A stretch of DNA of 20,146 nt, taken from IMG/VR virus record IMGVR_UViG_3300046012_000167, positions 1-20,146 of that record; one strand, given 5' to 3'. Origin of the DNA: a virus. Shown piece after piece: positions 14,899-20,146 of the stretch (within the stretch, counting starts at the first letter, position 1; the number at the start of each line of letters is the position of its first letter). The notes under the pieces were generated by a model that worked only from the letters and a program-made list of their open reading frames with translations, did not search any database and was not told where the DNA came from. Made by a program: the position numbers and the translations under genes.

Positions 14899-16146
14899 TC
14901 AGGAGGCTTCGGTGTCGACGATCTGGATGGTGGTCTGATCGACGCCGGGATCGGAGCCGACGTACTTCAGCGCCTGGAACGGCATCGTGATGGTCTGTCC
15001 GCCTTCACCGCTGGTGGCGACATCGGCATCGGAGAACTTGATGCGCGGCAGCAGTACCGTCATGGCCGGCGTGCTGTCGGCGTTGGCCGTGGTGAGATAG
15101 GCCAGGACGCTGACCTCGTCCTCATCGGTGAAGTTGCCGATCAGCGCACCGTCCTGAAGATTGGCGGTGATTTGCCCGGTGACATTGGCGCGACCGAGGA
15201 AGATTTCCGGGACGACATCTTGCCCGACCACAGGATCGGATGACGGACTCAAGGTCATCTGGATGTTGAGCCCGGTGACGACGCCGACCGTCGCTCCATT
15301 GACGCGCAGCAGACCGTTGACCGCGGCAAGGATGCCGGTGGTCGTCTCTGCAGTCGGCGAGGTGAAGTAGGGCGCATCGGAATCTTCCAGCACCACCATG
15401 TTCCGGCCCATCAGCGGAAACTCGATGGTGCTCAGACCCGACGCCGGCAATTGCATGGTGAAGCCGCCGACGCGGTTTTCGGTGAACAGCCGGGCGACGT
15501 CGATGTCCTCGTTGTAGATCTCGATCCCGAGCTTGCGGCTGACATGACCCGTCGACGGCACAATCAACCGTTGACCGACCGTCACGAGGTCGAAATCCGT
15601 ATCTGCGCTCATGTCGACCGGCGCCGGATGCACCGTGAGGGTCCGATTGGACGAGCCGCCGAAGGCGAGGATCAGGAAGTTCTTGGCATTGTCGCCCGCC
15701 GTCGAGGCATTCGTCAGCCGAACGACATGACCGACGCGAAGGCCGAGCGCCACCGGATCGCCGGCCGCGAACGTCAGACTGTTGCCTGATGCCGACGCGG
15801 CAACACTCGTCAGGTCGGTTTCATCCAGCGCGACCGCCGCTTCCCATGTGCCGCGGAACGCAGCCTCGAACCAGTCGGCATAGGTCAATGGGCTCAACTC
15901 GCCGGTGACCGACCCGCTGACCCGCCGGGTGCCATGACGATAATCCGCGATCTGCCGATCGCTGCGGATTTCGTTGGACTGGTAGGTATCCTTGCCCAGC
16001 TTCAGCGACGCCGACACACGTCGCAGGATCTGGGCGCCGCTGGCGCCGGGATCGGTCGCCGTGTCCGGCTCAGCATTGGCGGCGATCACGCCGGACGAAT
16101 AGAACTTGTACGACACGCGCGCGGATACGCCTTCTGCGAGCGGCAT
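14899..16146 (-). CDS. major tail (tube) protein
   Basis: The main structural subunit of the tail tube, about 415 residues. The N-terminal block with TYQSNEIRSDRQIADYRHG followed by RRVSGSVTGELSPLTYADWFEAAFRGTW is the characteristic opening of the phage tail tube protein family TTP_2. The rest is beta-rich with several Thr/Ser/Gly repeats typical of tube and Ig-like decorations. Two ATGs are possible: the one at 16152 lies only one base after AAGGAG, while the ATG at 16146 lies seven bases after it, so I prefer 16146 (MPLAEGVSARVSY). The gene is flanked on both sides by hairpin-rich spacers, unlike its overlapping neighbours, which suits high-level expression. Confidence 0.88.
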   Translation of the reverse strand: MPLAEGVSARVSYKFYSSGVIAANAEPDTATDPGASGAQILRRVSASLKLGKDTYQSNEIRSDRQIADYRHGTRRVSGSVTGELSPLTYADWFEAAFRGTWEAAVALDETDLTSVAASASGNSLTFAAGDPVALGLRVGHVVRLTNASTAGDNAKNFLILAFGGSSNRTLTVHPAPVDMSADTDFDLVTVGQRLIVPSTGHVSRKLGIEIYNEDIDVARLFTENRVGGFTMQLPASGLSTIEFPLMGRNMVVLEDSDAPYFTSPTAETTTGILAAVNGLLRVNGATVGVVTGLNIQMTLSPSSDPVVGQDVVPEIFLGRANVTGQITANLQDGALIGNFTDEDEVSVLAYLTTANADSTPAMTVLLPRIKFSDADVATSGEGGQTITMPFQALKYVGSDPGVDQTTIQIVDTEAS

Positions 16147-16152
16147 GGTCAT

Positions 16153-16238
16153 GCTCCTTGGTTTGGACGAATGCCGCCCGCGGCGGCAGGGGGAAGACTA
16201 TCGCGGCCGAGGGTGCGCCAATTGGCGCAGCCTGCTTC
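16153..16238 (-). promoter_or_regulatory. palindromic spacer upstream of the major tail tube gene
   Basis: This 86-base gap stands out in an otherwise overlapping operon. It holds two perfect inverted repeats: TGCCGCC-cgc-GGCGGCA at 16172-16188 and the 16-base palindrome TGCGCCAATTGGCGCA at 16214-16229. Near the gene it carries a strong ribosome binding site (AAGGAG on the minus strand) just before the tail tube start. The hairpins may affect mRNA stability, processing or local transcription so that the abundant tube protein is made in excess. The structures are seen; the function is inferred. Confidence 0.45.
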
Positions 16239-16718
16239 TCAGCCGACCTGGTCGAAGTACGCGCTCACTTCGCAGCACGCCCAGAAATAGTTGCCGACCT
16301 GAGACGACAGGCCCGGCGGCTTTAGATCGGCGCCATCACCGCCCGGATACACCGTCGCATCGAAGCAAGAGATGTCGGCGTCCCGATAGGATCGAAACAA
16401 AACCGCGATCTGTTCGGCGATCGATTCCGCTTCGTCCAGGCCCTTGCCTTTCGGCACAAACACATAAGCGTCTAGGCGCAAGGTGTTGCGATAGACGTTC
16501 CGGCCAGAGCCACCGCCGAATGACGTGATGTTGCCCCGCTCGGCGAGAACCTCGATATAGACGAACGGCGCCGGCGTATCCGGCAGGTCCGCATGGCCTG
16601 CGGAATCCTTGTCCTCGTTCTGCCAGCGAAACGGCACGGCCGCGTCGCCGGCATCGACAACGTTGCCGCCTTCGATACGCGCCCGCATGGCGACCCGTGC
16701 TGCGCTCAGCGTCGTCAT
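16239..16718 (-). CDS. tail terminator-like / tail completion protein
   Basis: A 159-residue protein. Tail terminators cap the finished tail tube and form the interface with the head. The visible pattern is an N-terminal helix (SAARVAMRARIE), the segment PFVYIEVLAERGNITSFGG, a strand NTLRLDAYVFVPKGKG followed by a long helix with EAESIAEQIAVLFRS, and a final strand CCEVSAYF. This helix-strand arrangement and the slot just before the tail tube gene fit the DUF4128/lambda gpU-like group. The start overlaps the previous stop as ATGA. Moderately sure from order and pattern. Confidence 0.65.
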   Translation of the reverse strand: MTTLSAARVAMRARIEGGNVVDAGDAAVPFRWQNEDKDSAGHADLPDTPAPFVYIEVLAERGNITSFGGGSGRNVYRNTLRLDAYVFVPKGKGLDEAESIAEQIAVLFRSYRDADISCFDATVYPGGDGADLKPPGLSSQVGNYFWACCEVSAYFDQVG

Positions 16719-17062
16719 CCCGCCGCCTGGATTTCAAGCGCGATCAGCGTCCCATCGACCCGGCGCGTGCTGTCATCGACTGCCTTGATCGCAACTTCCT
16801 TGCCGCGGATGACAAGCTTGTCGGCGGTCGTGACCGGCAACAATCCTGAAAGCGTGTCCACCAGACAGATCACCTTGCGGTCACCCTGCACGATCGAGCC
16901 GATCAACTCGGTCGGCTCGTAGCCGGCGACCTTAGCTCGCACGGTCGTGTCGGCATGGGTGCGGGATTGCGGCGTGCCTGAGAAGCGACGCATGGCGATG
17001 TCTTCGCCGCTGACGGCCATCGCCTGCTGATAATCGGCAAGCACGCGATCGGCGAACGACAT
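16715..17062 (-). CDS. head-closure/stopper-like neck protein
   Basis: A 115-residue protein that begins with MSFADRVLADYQQAMAVSGEDIAMRRF and then becomes a small beta-rich domain (VRAKVAGYEPTELIGSIVQ, RKVICLVD, KLVIRGKEVAIKAVD). This size, the N-terminal helix plus beta barrel, and the slot after the connector match head-closure or head-tail joining proteins that seal the neck after packaging. It starts in a TGATG overlap with the connector stop and ends in an ATGA overlap with the next gene, so translation is probably coupled. Family assignment rests on context and fold impression, not on a diagnostic motif. Confidence 0.6.
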   Translation of the reverse strand: MSFADRVLADYQQAMAVSGEDIAMRRFSGTPQSRTHADTTVRAKVAGYEPTELIGSIVQGDRKVICLVDTLSGLLPVTTADKLVIRGKEVAIKAVDDSTRRVDGTLIALEIQAAG

Positions 17063-17697
17063 CAGAACACCATGATGCGGTTGACGAACCCACCGGCCGT
17101 CAGCGCCCCGAGGATATCCGCAGGCATCTGATTATTGGCGGTCTGATCGACCCAGCGTTCTCGGTCGATCAGCCCCGGTATCGACAGTCGTTTTTCCATC
17201 GGGTCGATGCCTGCATTGGCCCAATAGGACGACGCGAGCTGAGCGGCGATCGCCTTGAGCACGTCAGGCACGGTCTCGTAACCGGCCTCGTAATCGACAA
17301 CCACTTTTCCGGAAGGCCAGCATGTCGCGACGTCGTTTGTGAGCCGCGTAAACGTTGCAGCCGCGGCGTCGAACTCATAGTCAACATCAGCGGTCAGCGT
17401 CACGCCATTCTCGGTAATCGAATGCACCTCAGTGATCGGGCGCCGCGCCGCATAAAGCGTCCGCTGATCGCTTTTCAGCCGATAGGTTTCGGTCAATTCC
17501 TCAAGCCGCAACGTCGGCTGCGCCAGCCCATCACCAACAACCATGCATGACGCCGTGATCATTGCGGCTACGCGAATGCCTAGAGAGTCAAGCTGATCAT
17601 CCTTACTGTCATCGTCGGATGCCAACCCAACAGCGACGCGCAATTCCTCGATCGACAGCAAGGTCAGATCGTCCGCAGGCGATGTCACTGATAGCAC
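17062..17697 (-). CDS. head-tail connector (adaptor) protein, gp6-like
   Basis: Connector proteins of this class bind beneath the portal ring and bridge it to the tail. The N-terminal part (LTLLSIEELRVAVGLASDDDSKDDQLDSLGIRVAAMI) is the helical start typical of HK97 gp6/SPP1 gp15-like connectors, followed by a beta-rich middle (PITEVHSITENGVTL...DYEFD) and a C-terminal helical piece with VPDVLKAIAAQLASSYWAN. I chose the GTG at 17697, which lies 11 bases after the stop of the collagen-like gene and has GGA upstream; this gives 211 residues. A longer reading from a TTG at 17754 would add a cysteine/arginine-rich leader overlapping the previous gene and is unlikely. The stop overlaps the start of the next gene. 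Confidence 0.8.
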   Translation of the reverse strand: MLSVTSPADDLTLLSIEELRVAVGLASDDDSKDDQLDSLGIRVAAMITASCMVVGDGLAQPTLRLEELTETYRLKSDQRTLYAARRPITEVHSITENGVTLTADVDYEFDAAAATFTRLTNDVATCWPSGKVVVDYEAGYETVPDVLKAIAAQLASSYWANAGIDPMEKRLSIPGLIDRERWVDQTANNQMPADILGALTAGGFVNRIMVF

Positions 17698-17707
17698 GGC
17701 ACTTGTC

Positions 17708-18781
17708 CTACGCTCGCGACACAGCAGACAGCAGCGGATACAGGTCAAGATCAATTCTCGATCCGTCGCCGTTGGTCAGTGTCAGAAGGGCCTCATCGCT
17801 GATGTCTAACCGGACTACAGCCTTGGCCGCGTCGCCCCGCTGACCGCGCTCGCCTGGCGCCCCGCGCTTGCCCTGCGAGGCAATAAGCTGCCAGCCCTCG
17901 CCTGGGCACGGGCCCGGGTTGTCGGTACGGGCCAGGAACGACGCCCCATTCAACACGACGATATCGAGCTCACGGTAATCGCCGCGCGCGGGTTCAAAAG
18001 TCCCTTCAACCCGAAACGAGCGGCCTGGCTGACCATCACGGCCGGCGCGCGCCAAGCATATCCAATCGTCATGCCCAGGCTTTCTGCCGGTATCCTTGAT
18101 CGCCTGATAGGTCTGGCCGTCGTGCACCACAACCGCGCCCTCGTAGTGCACGCGATCGCTCCACTCGCGGACGACCGGAAGTTTCCCATCCTTCCCCGCC
18201 GGCGCCGCCGGCAGCGCCGCGACGGCGTCGCCAACCATCCGCGCAATCACCGCCGGGTCGGCATCCTTGCCCGCCGGCGCCGCGGGCAGCCCCGCCACAG
18301 CGCGCGCCACCGCGTCGTCCACCATCGACGCCACAAGCGCCGGATCTGCATCCTTGCCCGCAGGGGCCGCCGGCAGCGCCGCGACCGCCTCCGCGACCGT
18401 CCGCGCAATCACCGCCGGGTCGGCATCCTTGCCCGCCGGCGCCGCGGGCAGCCCCACCACAGCGCGCGCCACCGCGTCGTCCACCATCGACGCCACAAGC
18501 GCCGGATCTGCATCCTTCCCCGCCGGCGCCGCCGGCAGCGCCGCGACGGCGTCGCCAACCATCCGCGCGATCACCGCCGGGTCGGCATCCTTGCCATCTT
18601 CGATGACGGCCAATCGATCAGCAACATCGCGCTCAAGCCTCGCCAGACGTAATTCCCGCTCGGCATCGATCCGCCGAAGATTGGAGATCGCCGCTTCGAT
18701 CCGCAGCGCCGCCTCCCGCTCAATGCGGCCGGCAACAAGCGCGAGTTCATCGACAAGCGTCTCAAGCGGCGAAGCGGGCAT
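17708..18781 (-). CDS. collagen-like repeat protein with carbohydrate-binding-like modules
   Basis: A 357-residue protein, directly downstream of and overlapping the portal gene. Residues 1-62 are charged and heptad-like, probably coiled coil. Residues 63-195 are five tandem units, each opening with GKDADPA and closing with LPAAPA, alternating 25 and 29 residues long (A-B-A-B-A). Residues about 211-244 (YEGAVVVHDGQTYQA...DDW) and 268-302 (DIVVLNGASFLAR...EGWQLI) look like two copies of a small CBM5/12-like module, known from many phage fibre and decoration proteins. Gly-X-Y collagen-like triplets follow each module (GRDGQPGRS near 247; GKRGAPGERGQRGD near 304). The overall design suggests a trimeric extended fibre or capsid decoration protein exposed on the virion. 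The position between portal and connector is unusual and suggests a head or neck appendage, but the role is inference. Confidence 0.72.
   Translation of the reverse strand: MPASPLETLVDELALVAGRIEREAALRIEAAISNLRRIDAERELRLARLERDVADRLAVIEDGKDADPAVIARMVGDAVAALPAAPAGKDADPALVASMVDDAVARAVVGLPAAPAGKDADPAVIARTVAEAVAALPAAPAGKDADPALVASMVDDAVARAVAGLPAAPAGKDADPAVIARMVGDAVAALPAAPAGKDGKLPVVREWSDRVHYEGAVVVHDGQTYQAIKDTGRKPGHDDWICLARAGRDGQPGRSFRVEGTFEPARGDYRELDIVVLNGASFLARTDNPGPCPGEGWQLIASQGKRGAPGERGQRGDAAKAVVRLDISDEALLTLTNGDGSRIDLDLYPLLSAVSRA
18197..18595 (-). repeat. tandem protein-coding repeat, 162-base super-period
   Basis: This is an in-frame repeat array inside the collagen-like gene. Five units encode GKDADPA...LPAAPA with alternating 75- and 87-base lengths, so the pair repeats every 162 bases. 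The first and last units encode the same amino acids and are nearly identical in DNA; their matching 5' flanks on the plus strand start at 18187 and 18511, 324 bases apart. High nucleotide identity implies recent expansion or ongoing homogenisation by recombination. Confidence 0.85.
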
Positions 18782-20146
18782 GTGAGGCCTGTTTCAAACG
18801 AAATGATTGAATCAGATCGGCGGTCTTATTGCCGTCATCCTCGGGCTGCTGGGGCTCGTCTTGCGCACCAGATGCAGGCTTCGGCGGCGGGGCCGCCACC
18901 TTGCCCGCCATACTGAGCGGCACATCCTGCATCTGAACGAAAAGCTGATCGCCGCCTTCCTTGGCCGGCAGATCGAGATAGCGCCGCCCCTCGTTCGGCG
19001 TCATGACGCGGCGTGTCCCGTTCGACAGCGCGTCGATCATTTCCTTAAAGGACGACCGCAGCAGAGCATTGGTGTCAAACTCAATATAATCATCGGGGAA
19101 ACCTTTGAGGCGAAACAACAAGCCGAACGCTTCCTCAATGTGATTGAGCGCAAAGCCAAGCCCCATCGCCTTCCACGACGACATCAACGCTTCGGTCGAA
19201 GCGAACGGCGTCCCGCCAATGCCGAGGATCTGCAGCGGCATCCGGAAAGCGAGCGCTACGTTCTGATCGCTCAGCTTGAGCATGTCGGCGAGCTGCGCGT
19301 CGCCGGCACCAACCGTGATCGGACGCGCCTTGAGGCCCCAGGACAAAATCGGCGTACCGCCGGCATTCTCTCCCTTGGTCTGCGAATCCCATCGGGTGCG
19401 CAGCTCATCCGCCTGCTGTTTCGTCAGTTGCTGTTCCGTCTCCAATAGGAATGACGGTCGCGCCTGGTTGAGATAAAACGCCACCTGATGATTGAGCGCA
19501 GCGCCCGACATCATCAGCTCCAGGGCCGCGGCGCAGATCGGGCTTTCGCCTTTCAGCGGATGGCGCGGCGTGTGAAGCCGAACGTGCAACACATCGCGCG
19601 CCGGAATGGGCGCAGACAGATCGAACCTGCTCTGTACGATCTCGTTGCCACCAAGCTGGTAGTAGATCGAACCGTCGGCGGCGACCAGCGGATACCCGTC
19701 GCGCATCCAGTGCAGTTCGGCGATCTCATTACGATCATTTCGAATCGCGAGCGCGAACCCCTCACCCTTCTGGTACAAGCGCCGCGTCAGGTTGAGCAGC
19801 AGGTCCGACATCGATTGGTAATCGTTCGGCCGACGGATGATGCGGGACAACGCTGACGTCGTCACGCGATCCCGCCCCCCTGTCGACCCCGCCTGCCAAT
19901 GATCGCCGGGGCACATCGCAACGGTCTGGGAATAGGCCGAGACACAGGCCTCGACCATCGCTCCGCTCTCGCCATAAGGCTGGAGCGAGTAGCCCATCTG
20001 CCACCAATTCCAGAATCGGCCGGCCTTGGCCGAAAGCCAGCCATCGGATAGCGCATATGGCCCGGGCCGGTACTGCCCTTCGGCAGACTTCGACCGGCCC
20101 GGGAAGATATGAGCGAGCAGGCCCAACTTAATCGGCCTTGGCTTCC
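18762..20146 (-). CDS. HK97-type phage portal protein, possibly 5' partial
   Basis: Portal proteins form the dodecameric ring at one capsid vertex through which DNA is packaged and to which the tail attaches. The product (about 454 residues or slightly more) has the usual family length and layout: an early tryptophan-rich stretch (GRFWNWWQMGYS), the segment RIIRRPNDYQSMSDLLLNLTR, a DVLHVR strand, the conserved central part with GTPFASTEALMSSW, and a low-complexity Pro/Gln/Asp-rich tail before the stop. The first usable start inside the window is a TTG at 20126, preceded by AAGG and by what could be the last codons of an upstream gene (EAKAD, then TAA at 20130-20128). The frame stays open to the window edge, so the true start could lie outside. 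Its 3' end overlaps the next gene by 20 bases. Function is confident; the start is not. Confidence 0.92.
   Translation of the reverse strand, partial: KPRPIKLGLLAHIFPGRSKSAEGQYRPGPYALSDGWLSAKAGRFWNWWQMGYSLQPYGESGAMVEACVSAYSQTVAMCPGDHWQAGSTGGRDRVTTSALSRIIRRPNDYQSMSDLLLNLTRRLYQKGEGFALAIRNDRNEIAELHWMRDGYPLVAADGSIYYQLGGNEIVQSRFDLSAPIPARDVLHVRLHTPRHPLKGESPICAAALELMMSGAALNHQVAFYLNQARPSFLLETEQQLTKQQADELRTRWDSQTKGENAGGTPILSWGLKARPITVGAGDAQLADMLKLSDQNVALAFRMPLQILGIGGTPFASTEALMSSWKAMGLGFALNHIEEAFGLLFRLKGFPDDYIEFDTNALLRSSFKEMIDALSNGTRRVMTPNEGRRYLDLPAKEGGDQLFVQMQDVPLSMAGKVAAPPPKPASGAQDEPQQPEDDGNKTADLIQSFRLKQASHARFAA

Noticed and set aside
14067-14990. Plus-strand open frame of 307 codons opposite the chaperone genes
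   Set aside because: It crosses the hairpin spacer and is antisense to the G/GT pair; no ribosome binding site or recognisable protein.
18187-18600. CRISPR-like array
   Set aside because: Period is in whole codons, the 'spacers' are also repeated, and the array lies in frame within a protein gene; there are no cas genes.
18071-18652. Arg/His-rich repetitive frame on the plus strand
   Set aside because: It only mirrors the tandem repeats of the collagen-like gene on the other strand.
1-20146. Diversity-generating retroelement suggested by duplicated tail segments
   Set aside because: No reverse transcriptase is visible and differences between the copies are not limited to adenine positions.

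Overview
The window is the late structural region of a tailed, long-tailed (siphovirus-type) phage or prophage, followed by its lysis cassette. Almost everything is on the minus strand, so the transcription order runs from right to left. DNA is GC-rich (about 60% by eye) and genes are joined by ATGA or TGATG overlaps or gaps of a few bases. The style of the portal, tail-tube, tail-tip and glycine-rich fibre proteins recalls prophages of Alphaproteobacteria such as Bradyrhizobium-type Hyphomicrobiales; that host guess is inference. No integrase, att site, repressor, terminase, tRNA or host gene is visible, so free phage and prophage cannot be told apart.

Head and neck module (20146 to 16239): HK97-type portal, then an unusual collagen-like protein with alternating repeats and carbohydrate-binding-like modules, then three small neck proteins (connector, stopper-like, tail-terminator-like). 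No prohead protease or major capsid gene lies between portal and connector, where the HK97 order would put them.

Tail module (16146 to 2770): major tail tube protein flanked by short stem-loops, tail assembly chaperones G and GT joined by a probable programmed -1 frameshift at the heptamer A_AAT_TTT, an interposed 236-residue protein, a 1412-residue tape measure, a tail-tip protein, a small tail protein, a truncated duplicate of the next gene, the intact version of that tail protein, an 823-residue fibre with tandem repeats and a polyglycine C-terminus, and a small fibre-associated protein followed by a terminator-like hairpin. No sheath or contractile baseplate genes are present, which supports a non-contractile tail.

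End region (2616 to 1): a small unrecognised minus-strand gene, one plus-strand gene of unknown function pointing against the operon, and a four-gene translationally coupled lysis cassette: secreted M15 peptidase with a histidine-rich segment, one-helix membrane protein (holin candidate), GH25 endolysin, and a lipoprotein carrying a GYSCG nucleophile-elbow-like motif that runs off the left edge.
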